NCBI GenBank assembly: GCA_948999435.1
Contig: CARJCM010000014.1
Span: 1-25,590 of the forward strand
Reading direction: 5' to 3'
Length of the DNA: 25,590 nt
Source of the DNA: an uncultured Bacilli bacterium
GTDB lineage: Bacteria > Bacillota_I > Bacilli_A > RF39 > UBA660
The position numbers and the translations under genes are program-made. Within the stretch, counting starts at the first letter, position 1; every line of letters starts with the position of its first letter. The notes beneath the pieces were generated by a model. It searched no databases, was not told where the DNA came from, and saw only the letters and a program-made list of their open reading frames with translations. Positions 14,710-21,750 of the stretch are shown here, piece by piece.

Positions 14710-15678
14710 ATGAATAGATTATTAGTTATAGTAGTACTTATTTTAGTTCCAATTACCATTGTTACTTATAATAATGAAGCAGAAACTGTTTTAAAAGGTA
14801 ATACTTTAGAAAATATTAGTTTAGAAATACCAGTTAAAAATGAAGAAGAGCCTAAAGTAGTTGTTGAGGATTCTAAACCAACTGTTTTAATTAGCAATAA
14901 TAAAGATAAAAGCAATCCTTATACGATAGATTTAGAAGAATATATTATTGGAGTAGTCGCTGGAGAAATGCCTGCTTCCTTTAATATGGAAGCTTTAAAA
15001 GCACAAGCGATAGCTAGTCGTACTTATGCCATGTATAAAATGAAAAATTTAAATAATTATGTACTTAGTACTACTATTAATGATCAAGTATATCTAAGTA
15101 TAGAACAAATGAAAAGCAAATGGGGTAATGATTTTGATTACTATTATAATAGGGTTAAAAGTGCTGTGGATGCGACAAAAGGTCAAGTTGTAACTTATGA
15201 TGATAATCTTATAATCGCTTATTATTTTGCTATATCTAATGGATATACAGATAATGCTACTAATGTTTTTAATGAAAATAAGTCTTATTTAGTTAGTGTT
15301 GATTCAAAATGGGATAGAAATTATAGTTTTTATAGTTCAACTAGAACTATGATAAAAGCTAATTTTTGTAGTAAGCTAGGTATAAGCTGTGATGTAATTA
15401 ATGTAACTAATGTATCTAGAGATACTAATCATTATGTAAGAAATATTACAATAAATGGGAAAACTTTTAGTGGGAGAGAAGTCTTTAATAAACTTGGTTT
15501 AAAATCACATGACTTTGAAATAAGTGTTAGTGGAGATAATGTTATTATTAAAACTCTTGGATTTGGTCATGGTGTGGGTATGAGCCAATATGGAGCACAA
15601 GGTATGGCCAAAGAAGGTTATACTTATGATAATATTTTAAAACATTATTATCAAAATACAGAAATATCTAAACTTTAA
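14710..15678 (+). CDS. spoIID: Stage II sporulation protein D (lytic transglycosylase)
   Basis: Mother-cell membrane enzyme that cleaves denuded glycan strands to drive engulfment of the forespore. A signal anchor covers about residues 4-20. The SpoIID domain has the catalytic Glu86 in the segment EEYIIGVVAGEMP, followed by ALKAQAIASRTYA. The C-terminal signature is GFGHGVGMSQYGAQGMA. Length (322) is typical. The ATG at 14710 follows AGAGGAG. The order spoIID-spoIIQ-spoIIID is conserved in spore formers, although Bacillus has other genes between them. Confidence 0.97.
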   Translation: MNRLLVIVVLILVPITIVTYNNEAETVLKGNTLENISLEIPVKNEEEPKVVVEDSKPTVLISNNKDKSNPYTIDLEEYIIGVVAGEMPASFNMEALKAQAIASRTYAMYKMKNLNNYVLSTTINDQVYLSIEQMKSKWGNDFDYYYNRVKSAVDATKGQVVTYDDNLIIAYYFAISNGYTDNATNVFNENKSYLVSVDSKWDRNYSFYSSTRTMIKANFCSKLGISCDVINVTNVSRDTNHYVRNITINGKTFSGREVFNKLGLKSHDFEISVSGDNVIIKTLGFGHGVGMSQYGAQGMAKEGYTYDNILKHYYQNTEISKL

Positions 15679-15759
15679 GATCTATCTTTAAAAAAAGTAA
15701 TTTTTAAGTTTTATTTTGTATAATTTTTTAAAACTTGTTCACTTTATTATTAGAGGAAG

Positions 15760-16392
15760 GTGAATGAATTGAGACAAAAAAAACTTAGAGGTTATGTTTT
15801 ACCAACATTATATGTAATTATTTTAATGCTAGTGTTTGGGGCAGTTAGTTTAGTAAGTAGTATGTTAAAATCTAATCCTGATTATTTATATTCAATAGGA
15901 ATAATTAATACGGATACAAGAACAGTGGTGGAAACTAATGATGTTCCGATTATTTCTAGACCTTATACTAGTGAAGCCGTAAGTGTTGATAAGTATTTTT
16001 ATGATATTAATGCAGAAGAAGATAAACAAGTAAATTCTCTTATTTATTTTCAAAATACTTATATGAAAAATACTGGTATTCTTTATAAGGCTCAAGAATC
16101 ATTTGATGCTGTAGCAGTCTTAAGTGGAAAAGTTTTAAATGTCCGCACTGATGAAATATTTGGTAATGTTGTGGAAGTAGAACATAATACCAATCTTAGA
16201 ACAATTTATTATAGTTTGGGAGAAGTAAAAGTAAAAGTAGGAGATATGTTAATTCAAGGTCAAACAATAGGTACTAGTGGAGCGAATAAGATAAGTGAAG
16301 CTAAAAATAGTTTATTATTTGAAGCTTATTATAATGGAGCTTTAGTTAATCCTGAATCTATTTATGATGTTGATGCGACTACTTTAAATTAG
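15760..16392 (+). CDS. spoIIQ: Stage II sporulation protein Q (degenerate LytM domain)
   Basis: Forespore membrane protein that binds SpoIIIAH across the two membranes and helps build the feeding channel. One membrane segment covers about residues 13-36. The family segment LIYFQNTYMKNTGILYK is followed by an M23/LytM fold (about 115-205). The M23 zinc ligands are missing: the usual HxH is SLLFE (184-188) and the YxH position is YYS, so it should be catalytically dead. The start is uncertain: GTG at 15760 is only 3 nt after AGAGG, and a TTG at 15769 (MRQKKLRG) is about as likely. An out-of-frame ATG lies between them. Confidence 0.9.
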   Translation: MNELRQKKLRGYVLPTLYVIILMLVFGAVSLVSSMLKSNPDYLYSIGIINTDTRTVVETNDVPIISRPYTSEAVSVDKYFYDINAEEDKQVNSLIYFQNTYMKNTGILYKAQESFDAVAVLSGKVLNVRTDEIFGNVVEVEHNTNLRTIYYSLGEVKVKVGDMLIQGQTIGTSGANKISEAKNSLLFEAYYNGALVNPESIYDVDATTLN

Positions 16393-16406
16393 TTTTTGTA
16401 TAGATA

Positions 16407-16445
16407 ACTCACCCTTTTCATATTTTTATATTAGGTGGGTTTTTT
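16407..16445 (+). terminator. spoIIQ terminator overlapping the spoIIID ribosome binding site
   Basis: ACTCACC (16407-16413) pairs with GGTGGGT (16434-16440), including one G-U pair, and is followed by TTTTT. The 3' arm is also the only ribosome binding site for spoIIID, 6 nt before its ATG. Confidence 0.6.
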
Positions 16446-16673
16446 ATGTGTAATAATATTTTAATAGAGGCAGATTATATATTAGCAACAAATGTTACGA
16501 TTAGAGTGGCAGCTCAACATTTTGGTATTTCAAAGTCAGTTTTGCATAGACATATGAAAACTCTTAAATATATTGATTATAATAGATATTTAAAGATTAA
16601 AAAACTTTTTTTGGAACATAATAATGTTAGACATATTAATGGTGGAATGGCAACTAAAAAGAAATATTTATAG
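16446..16673 (+). CDS. spoIIID: Sporulation transcriptional regulator SpoIIID
   Basis: Small mother-cell DNA-binding protein that activates and represses sigma-E-controlled genes. It has 75 residues, slightly shorter than the usual 80-95. The HTH is visible as VTIRVAAQHFGISKSVLHRHM, and the basic C-terminus ends NVRHINGGMATKKKYL, close to the hallmark RHLRGGEATKKKY. The ATG at 16446 uses the GGTGGG inside the preceding hairpin. It is followed after about 10 nt by an unknown gene rather than mbl or mreB. Confidence 0.93.
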   Translation: MCNNILIEADYILATNVTIRVAAQHFGISKSVLHRHMKTLKYIDYNRYLKIKKLFLEHNNVRHINGGMATKKKYL

Positions 16674-16686
16674 TAGGTGATATTAT

Positions 16687-17238
16687 TTGATTATATATAT
16701 TGTTGAAGATACTTTATATTGTGCTTATCGTGGTAAATTAATATCTGTGGTTTTAAAATCATGTATTTTAAAAGGATTTATTATAAATAAAGAAGTCTTT
16801 ATGCATGAGTTTAGTGTGATGCTTAAAAAAGAAAAAATTAGAAATAAATTATTTGGCGATAATATTACTTTTGTTGATAATGGGTATTTTAGTGTTGGCG
16901 ATTTGTTTTTTATTGAAAATATATTCTTAGATATGGGGTTTATAAAAGTTGATTTCTTAAATATTAGAGAATTACTACCAGAAGCAAAGGCTACTTATAT
17001 CGAAATAAATAATAGTTATTTAGTTTTATATTTGGATAAGACTTTATATCTTGATTTGTCTTATTTTAATGATATACCAAAAGTTCTTAGTTTATTTAAA
17101 TCTTATTTTGATAAAGATATTGCACTTTTTGGTGTAAATAAATGTATACCAAAAGTGTATATAAATGATGTGGATATTTATTATATAGAAAATTATAAAG
17201 ATTATATTGCACAAAGTTTACTTAAAGTGAAAAAATAG
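16687..17238 (+). CDS. Hypothetical protein after spoIIID (possibly a reduced actin-like protein)
   Basis: A protein of 183 residues with an unusual TTG start at 16687, about 8 nt after AGGTGA. It is mostly alternating strands and helices with no membrane segment. A central region, LFFIENIFLDMGFIKVDFLN followed by ELLPEAKATYIEINNSYLVLYLD, resembles the middle of FtsA/MreB/PilM actin-like proteins, where a helix leads to the phosphate-2 strand. The position after spoIIID, where mbl or mreB sits in many Firmicutes, agrees. The nucleotide-binding glycines are not visible and the protein is about half the usual length, so this is a weak inference. Confidence 0.55.
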   Translation: MIIYIVEDTLYCAYRGKLISVVLKSCILKGFIINKEVFMHEFSVMLKKEKIRNKLFGDNITFVDNGYFSVGDLFFIENIFLDMGFIKVDFLNIRELLPEAKATYIEINNSYLVLYLDKTLYLDLSYFNDIPKVLSLFKSYFDKDIALFGVNKCIPKVYINDVDIYYIENYKDYIAQSLLKVKK

Positions 17239-17259
17239 GTAGTGTTACTTCCTTTTTTT
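17231..17259 (+). terminator. Possible terminator after the 183-residue gene
   Basis: GGTAGT and ACTTCC pair with one mismatch around GTT, within flanking A and T runs, and end in seven T. Confidence 0.45.
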
Positions 17260-17260
17260 A

Positions 17261-17289
17261 TTGATATTATTTTCTTTTTATACTATAAT
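17261..17289 (+). promoter_or_regulatory. Sigma-A promoter of the agrA/agrC-like operon
   Basis: TTGATA (17261-17266) is 17 bp from TATAAT (17284-17289), about 50 bp before the regulator start. Confidence 0.65.
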
Positions 17290-17337
17290 TACTTATGGTA
17301 ACCAATAGTGAATTATGAGGTATGGAGGAGAGTTAAA

Positions 17338-18015
17338 ATGGTAAGGTTTGTTATTGTAGATGATGATAGAGATGAGATATTACATATTAAATCTTTGTTG
17401 GATGAGGTAGTTACTGTTGATAAAGAAATAGTTTGTTTTCATAAACTTAATGAAAATCTTAAAAATGAAATAAAAAATACTGATGTTAGAAAAGTTTATA
17501 TCTTGGATATTGAACTTAATGATAAAGTAAGTGGTATTAATATTGCTAAACTTATTAGAGATGTTGATTATGAAAGTGAAATATTATTTATTACTAATCA
17601 TGATAGTATGTTTGAAAGTGTTCATAGAGGTGTTTATGAGGTATTTGATTTTATAGAAAAATTTCATGATTTTGATAAAAGATTTAAAAAAGATATTAAA
17701 GCAATTATTAAAAGAAATTTTGATAATAAAATGTTTAATTATAAAGTTCTTAGTATTTATTATAGAGAAATTATGTATATTTATACAGATGATAGAAAAT
17801 TAATTATTGTTACTTCAAATAATGAATATACTGTTAATATGACAATTAAAGAGATTCTTACTATGTTAGATAGTAGATTTAGGCAATGTCATAAATCTTG
17901 TATTGTTAATACTGATCATATTGAAAAGAAAGATTATAAAAATGGTTATATTATTTTAAATAATGGAATGAAAGTTGATTATTTGTCTAAAAAGTTTATG
18001 AAGGAACTTGATTGA
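17338..18015 (+). CDS. AgrA-like LytTR response regulator
   Basis: Response regulator of the Agr quorum-sensing type. The receiver domain (about 1-125) has an acidic cluster, VDDDRDE, and the phospho-acceptor Asp57 in VYILDIEL. The LytTR DNA-binding domain (about 130-225) has the signature FRQCHKSCIVN, followed by ILNNGMKVDYLSKKF. I chose the ATG at 17338 (225 residues), 7 nt after GGAGGAG; the frame extends to a GTG at 17308 without a ribosome binding site. Its TGA stop overlaps the ATG of the kinase gene, indicating translational coupling. The likely target is the agrB/agrD promoter, but I could not find a clear LytTR direct repeat there. Confidence 0.92.
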   Translation: MVRFVIVDDDRDEILHIKSLLDEVVTVDKEIVCFHKLNENLKNEIKNTDVRKVYILDIELNDKVSGINIAKLIRDVDYESEILFITNHDSMFESVHRGVYEVFDFIEKFHDFDKRFKKDIKAIIKRNFDNKMFNYKVLSIYYREIMYIYTDDRKLIIVTSNNEYTVNMTIKEILTMLDSRFRQCHKSCIVNTDHIEKKDYKNGYIILNNGMKVDYLSKKFMKELD

Positions 18016-19274
18016 TGTCAGAATTTATATTTTGGATTATTCCATCTGTTATTTCAACTTTATGTATTTCTTATTTGTTTTATAAGATTTCTAATAATCA
18101 GTTAGTTAATTTAAAAGTTGTGATTATATTTATATTTGGCGCAATATTTTTAACTTTATTAAAATGCTATAATATTAATAGTGCAATAGGATACTTTATT
18201 TTTTATCCAATATTGTTTTATTCAATCAGTAAACAAACTATTAAAAAGGTTATCATTAGTACCTTGATTATTTGGTTGATTGGAATAGTTTTAGATGTTA
18301 TTTCAATGTTGTTAGCCATGATTTTTTGTTATCGTTTAAATATTAGCTTGGAAAAATATTATGTATATTTGTCAATTGGATTGTCTATATTTGTGTCTTT
18401 AATTTTTGTTTTGATTGGAAAGACAGATAAATTGAAAACTATTTTAGCTAAAACTATAAAGTTTTTTTCAGATATAGAATATTCAAATATTATTTTAATT
18501 TTTTTCTGTTTGGCAATATTAATTTTGTCTATAGATATATTTATAAATTTAGAGAAAATTCATGTTAATATGTTATTGTTTATCATAGTTATGCTAATTA
18601 TTTTAACGTTTATTTTGTTAATAAAGTTTAAAATAAATGATGTAGAAAACCATAGATATTTAACAACCTTAAAGGAAAACAACGACTTTTATATAAAAAT
18701 AGAGGATGAAAATAGAATTTTTAAGCATAATTTGATGGCTAAACTATCTAGTATAAAATCTGTTTCTAATAAAAAGGCAATATCTTTAATTGATGATTTT
18801 CTTGTCAAGACAACTAAAAACGTTTCTTATTCTAAAAGAATTAAACGTATTCCTTATGGATTAAATGGAATTATATACCAAAAAACATATTCTTATTTAG
18901 ATGATATTAATTTTAAAGTTAATAATAAAATTGATTTTGATATTTTCAAAGTTTTAAAGCCAAGAAGGTATAATGTATTAGTTGAAAAACTAGTTGTTTG
19001 TTTAGATAATGCTATAGAAGCAAGTTTGAATAGTAAAAGTAAAGTTGTTTTAATTAGTTTATATGATGATGAAGACAATATTTATATAGAAATAAAAAAT
19101 AGTTTTGCACATAACCTTGATGTTGATAATTTAGGTAACCTCAATTATTCTACTAAAGGTAAAAGAAGAGGTTTGGGGTTATTTTCAATTTTAAGGGATA
19201 ATGAGGCTTCTGTAAATATTAGAGTAGTTAATAACTATTTCATTAGTACGATAAGTGCTAGAAAACAAAAATAA
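18015..19274 (+). CDS. AgrC-like sensor histidine kinase (GHKL type)
   Basis: Membrane receptor for the peptide signal. The first 205 residues hold six or seven hydrophobic segments, as in AgrC. The dimerisation/phosphoacceptor region contains IFKHNLMAKL with the likely phosphorylated His238. The ATPase domain (about 310-410) has the N-box LDNAIEA (Asn332) and a G-box in KGKRRGLGLFSI, typical of HATPase_c_5. The ATG at 18015 overlaps the regulator stop (TGATG); a TTG at 18012 is the alternative. Length (419) is typical. Confidence 0.92.
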   Translation: MSEFIFWIIPSVISTLCISYLFYKISNNQLVNLKVVIIFIFGAIFLTLLKCYNINSAIGYFIFYPILFYSISKQTIKKVIISTLIIWLIGIVLDVISMLLAMIFCYRLNISLEKYYVYLSIGLSIFVSLIFVLIGKTDKLKTILAKTIKFFSDIEYSNIILIFFCLAILILSIDIFINLEKIHVNMLLFIIVMLIILTFILLIKFKINDVENHRYLTTLKENNDFYIKIEDENRIFKHNLMAKLSSIKSVSNKKAISLIDDFLVKTTKNVSYSKRIKRIPYGLNGIIYQKTYSYLDDINFKVNNKIDFDIFKVLKPRRYNVLVEKLVVCLDNAIEASLNSKSKVVLISLYDDEDNIYIEIKNSFAHNLDVDNLGNLNYSTKGKRRGLGLFSILRDNEASVNIRVVNNYFISTISARKQK

Positions 19275-19403
19275 ATAATTAAATTTCTTTTAAAATTAAA
19301 ATTTAGATAAAAATTTATTATTTATTTTATTAATAATTAAAACTTAAATATAATTGTTCCTTTTAAGTTAGAATACAATTTTTTATTAAAATAAATAAAA
19401 AAG

Positions 19404-19430
19404 AAAGTGAACGAATTCACTTTTATTTGA
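19404..19430. terminator. Bidirectional terminator between agrC-like and agrD
   Basis: AAAGTGAA (19404-19411) and TTCACTTT (19416-19423) form an 8-bp stem with a CGAA loop. T-runs follow on both strands. It ends the two convergent halves of the locus. Confidence 0.7.
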
Positions 19431-19449
19431 TTTTATTAATATATTTTTA

Positions 19450-19557
19450 TTATATTAATTCTTCTGGACATTCTGGTTCATCAAATAGAAACCATAATGT
19501 AAATGGTTGTACTGTTGCTTCAGCAGCACTATTTAATAAGTTAGCTATAAATTCCAT
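19450..19557 (-). CDS. agrD: AgrD-type autoinducing peptide precursor (35 residues)
   Basis: The minus-strand frame begins MEFIANLLNSAAEATVQPFT and ends FDEPECPEELI. The ATG at 19557 is 6 nt after a perfect AGGAGG. The layout matches AgrD: an N-terminal amphipathic helix, a short hydrophobic core, then an acidic C-terminal signal. The tail DEPECPEEL aligns without gaps to DEVEVPKEL of Staphylococcus aureus AgrD. It lies 59 nt downstream of agrB on the same strand. The residue expected to form the ring (5th before the tail) is Leu, not Cys or Ser; the nearest nucleophile is Thr at the 6th position. The only Cys is in the tail that would be removed. Confidence 0.85.
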   Translation of the reverse strand: MEFIANLLNSAAEATVQPFTLWFLFDEPECPEELI

Positions 19558-19616
19558 TATATACCTCCTTTACTTCCTTTATTTGTTTAAATCTATATTA
19601 ATTAATTTAAACCTTT

Positions 19617-20219
19617 TTAAATATTTTTTTTATAATATTTATAATTATTAAATCTTGTATTAGTAATTTTGTAAAATAATGGATTTACAAATAAACTTTG
19701 TATAAAACTTGCATATATGATAGCATTATTAATTAAATAATTTATATTTAATGTGAATAATACTATATATATAATTATTACTGTTGTTGAAATTATTTTG
19801 CATTTCTTTCGATGTTCTTTTCTTATTAATGGCCTTTTCTCTGTATCAGCAGGAGACCATACAATCATTGATAGTAGTGCAAATGTTAGGATAATGTATC
19901 CAACTATATTTGGGATTGTGTAGCTTTTAATGAGTAAAGGTATTATATTATATACAATTATACTTGATATCCAACATCCAATATTTGTTTTGGCATGCCA
20001 TCCAAAACTATAAGTTCTAATGCCAGAATAAAATAATAAGAATAATAGAGTTTGACTTATCGTTTTAGTTATAATTGATATTATAATTATAACTGTTAGT
20101 TTAACTACTAAACTATATATACCTTGAAGACCATAATTTAACTTTTTTAATTTTAAATCATCGCATTCTTGATATTTCATAATAAATTTAATAGATGAAT
20201 TTACAAACTTATCTTTCAT
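19617..20219 (-). CDS. agrB: AgrB-type accessory gene regulator peptidase
   Basis: Integral membrane cysteine peptidase that cuts the AgrD C-terminal tail and cyclises the signal peptide. It has 200 residues and about five or six hydrophobic segments. The catalytic His75 and Cys82 stand in GWHAKTNIGC with the same seven-residue spacing as H77/C84 of S. aureus AgrB. The conserved SPADTEKRPL loop is present. The usual GG before the His is FGW, a minor change. The ATG at 20219 follows AGGAAG and a TATAAT -10. It is co-directional with agrD and convergent with the kinase and regulator. Confidence 0.93.
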   Translation of the reverse strand: MKDKFVNSSIKFIMKYQECDDLKLKKLNYGLQGIYSLVVKLTVIIIISIITKTISQTLLFLLFYSGIRTYSFGWHAKTNIGCWISSIIVYNIIPLLIKSYTIPNIVGYIILTFALLSMIVWSPADTEKRPLIRKEHRKKCKIISTTVIIIYIVLFTLNINYLINNAIIYASFIQSLFVNPLFYKITNTRFNNYKYYKKNI

Positions 20220-20400
20220 ATTCTACTTCCTTATTACGAACATATTATAACTCAATAATATTGATATTTGAATATGGTTTACTTAAAGTAATTTATTTTG
20301 CGATTCAAAAATATTTTTTATGACGTTTTCTCTTAGTATACATATTTTGATGTATGTAAAATTATATTTGATGTTTAAATACTTTTAATAAGAATTAAAA

Positions 20401-20537
20401 TATGATATCTTTGGAATAGCTTGATAATAAATCGGTTGTTTACTAACAAGAAATGCTCCAAATTGTTACCAAGTAAGATCCGAATAGTGGTCTGTATGTT
20501 GTTTTCTGTACGAAGTAGAAAGGTGAGGTGTGATGTT
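20401..20537 (+). promoter_or_regulatory. Structured leader of the cold-shock gene
   Basis: About 130 nt, less A+T-rich than nearby intergenic DNA, can form three hairpins. TTTGGA (20410-20415) plus GC (20419-20420) pair with GC-TCCAAA (20455-20462), enclosing TTGTT-TACT-AACAA (20436-20449). AGA-CC (20476-20481, one bulged T) pairs with GGTCT (20489-20493). TTTCT-AC (20503-20511) pairs with GT-AGAAA (20515-20521), directly before the ribosome binding site. A possible -10, TATGAT, is at 20401. Cold-shock genes often have long structured leaders that change shape with temperature. Confidence 0.4.
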
Positions 20538-20750
20538 ATGCAAGGTAAAGTGAAATGGTTTAATAATGAAAAAGGCTATGGTTTTATTGAATATAACGAT
20601 TTAGAAGATATCTTTGTTCATTATTCAGCAATCATCAAAGATGGCTATAAGACTTTAAAAGAAGGCGCTGTTGTTGATTTTAAACTTATTGAAACTTCTA
20701 AAGGATTACAAGCGGTTGATGTCCAAGAAAAAGAATTAACTACTATCTAA
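20538..20750 (+). CDS. Cold-shock protein (CSD family)
   Basis: RNA/single-stranded DNA chaperone with one five-strand OB fold of 70 residues. It begins MQGKVKWFNNEKGYGFIEY, with RNP1 as KGYGFIEY (12-19), and RNP2 follows as DIFVHYSAI (24-32). The ATG at 20538 follows an AGGTGAGGTG ribosome binding site. The frame is open further upstream, but that part falls in the structured leader and has no cold-shock homology. The terminator stem overlaps the last codons. Confidence 0.95.
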   Translation: MQGKVKWFNNEKGYGFIEYNDLEDIFVHYSAIIKDGYKTLKEGAVVDFKLIETSKGLQAVDVQEKELTTI

Positions 20751-20766
20751 TTTAGTAGTTTTTTTT
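20738..20766 (+). terminator. Terminator of the cold-shock gene
   Basis: AACTACTA (20738-20745) and TAGTAGTT (20753-20760) pair perfectly around a 7-nt loop that holds the stop codon, followed by at least six T. Confidence 0.85.
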
Positions 20767-20807
20767 ATCTTTTCATGTTATAATTGATTTAAAGGTAAGG
20801 TGATTTT

Positions 20808-21332
20808 ATGGAAGTAAATATTAGGGGAGATAAGCTAGTTGTTACTAAAGCTTTAAAAGATTATATTACAGAGAAGCTAAGTAAACTTGATAAATATTTT
20901 GAAGAAGTGGCTAAAATTAAAGCTAGTGTTATAATTCGTGTGAAAAATGATGAAGAAATCATTGAAGTGACTGTGCCAACAAGTAAGTTTACTTTGAGAG
21001 CAGAAGAAAAACACAGTGATTTATATGCAGCGATAGATTTAGTTGTTGATAAATTAGAAAGACAAATTAGAAAAAATAAAACTAAACTTAATAATAAATA
21101 TAAAAATATTTTGCAATTTGATTTAAATACAGATACAGAAGTAGAAGAAGATTTGGCTAAAATTATTAAACGAAAGAATATTACTACTAAACCAATGGAT
21201 GAAGAAGAAGCTATACTTCAAATGGAACTTTTAAATCATGATTTCTTTGTGTTTAAAAACGTTGATGAAGAATGTGTTTCGGTTATCTATAAAAGAAAAG
21301 ATAATGATTATGGAATTATTAATGTAAAATAA
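20808..21332 (+). CDS. hpf: Ribosome hibernation promoting factor, long form
   Basis: Long HPF binds the 30S decoding region in resting cells and pairs ribosomes into inactive 100S dimers. The N-terminal S30AE domain (about 1-105) begins MEVNIRGDKLVVTKALKDYI and is followed by a linker. The C-terminal dimerisation domain (about 120-174) has KPMDEEEAILQMELLNHDFF and IYKRKDNDYGIINVK. Length (174) is near the usual 185-190. The ATG at 20808 follows AAGGTGA. The hpf-secA neighbourhood is common in Firmicutes. Confidence 0.95.
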   Translation: MEVNIRGDKLVVTKALKDYITEKLSKLDKYFEEVAKIKASVIIRVKNDEEIIEVTVPTSKFTLRAEEKHSDLYAAIDLVVDKLERQIRKNKTKLNNKYKNILQFDLNTDTEVEEDLAKIIKRKNITTKPMDEEEAILQMELLNHDFFVFKNVDEECVSVIYKRKDNDYGIINVK

Positions 21333-21338
21333 TATAGA

Positions 21339-21364
21339 GGCTTATCAAAATTGATAAGTCTTTT
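21339..21364 (+). terminator. Terminator of hpf
   Basis: GGCTTATCAA (21339-21348) and TTGATAAGTC (21351-21360) pair, with one G-U, around AA (in practice a 4-nt loop), then TTTT. Confidence 0.7.
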
Positions 21365-21744
21365 AAATTAGGAAAACTTATACTTTTAGAAATTTGTGTA
21401 TTTAATTTTAAGTTTTAGTAATTGTATTTATGAATTTGTTACATAATTACTTAAATGTTTTGAAAAATTCTTCTATGTATTATATATTTATAATACGGAA
21501 ATTCAATATAATAGTCAAAAATACATGTTGATAAGTTATGTCAAAAGTAATGGAAAAAGGGGCTAAAAGTACAGAACGTAAAAGAATAAGCTGAAAAGTA
21601 TACATTAGATAATCATATGTAGTTGCTAATTAGTTTTATGAAAGTTTGAAAACTTTATTTTTTGTTTTTATGTAAAATAATTGTTTTATACTTGTTAATT
21701 GGTATGGTCTTTGGTAAGATAAAATACAATTAATTAGGAGGAAT
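21365..21744 (+). other. Gene-free stretch, possible small RNA
   Basis: About 380 bp without a convincing gene. It contains a promoter-like TTGAAA (21460-21465), 17 bp, TATATT (21483-21488) and, 150 bp further, a hairpin AAAGTT-TGAA-AACTTT (21641-21656) followed by a T-rich run. The transcript between (about 21495-21663) would be roughly 165 nt. An 18-codon frame (21538-21594, beginning MSKVMEKGAKSTERKRIS) lacks a ribosome binding site. I see no known RNA family here. Confidence 0.25.
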
Positions 21745-21750
21745 TTGGTT

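Noticed and set aside
19427..19651. Plus-strand open frame of 74 codons after the kinase
   Set aside because: It runs antisense to agrD and the end of agrB, starts beside a terminator and has no ribosome binding site; the minus-strand AgrD frame has a perfect one.
20220..20400. LytTR/AgrA direct repeats upstream of agrB
   Set aside because: I searched both strands for the AgrA consensus pair and found no convincing spaced repeat, so none is annotated.
20421..20537. N-terminal extension of the cold-shock protein by 39 residues
   Set aside because: No homology to cold-shock proteins, no ribosome binding site at the upstream start, and the ATG at 20538 has a strong one; the stretch is better explained as a leader.
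21538..21594. 18-codon frame beginning MSKVMEKGAKSTERKRIS
   Set aside because: No ribosome binding site and no family recognised; possibly a decayed fragment, but not supportable as a gene.
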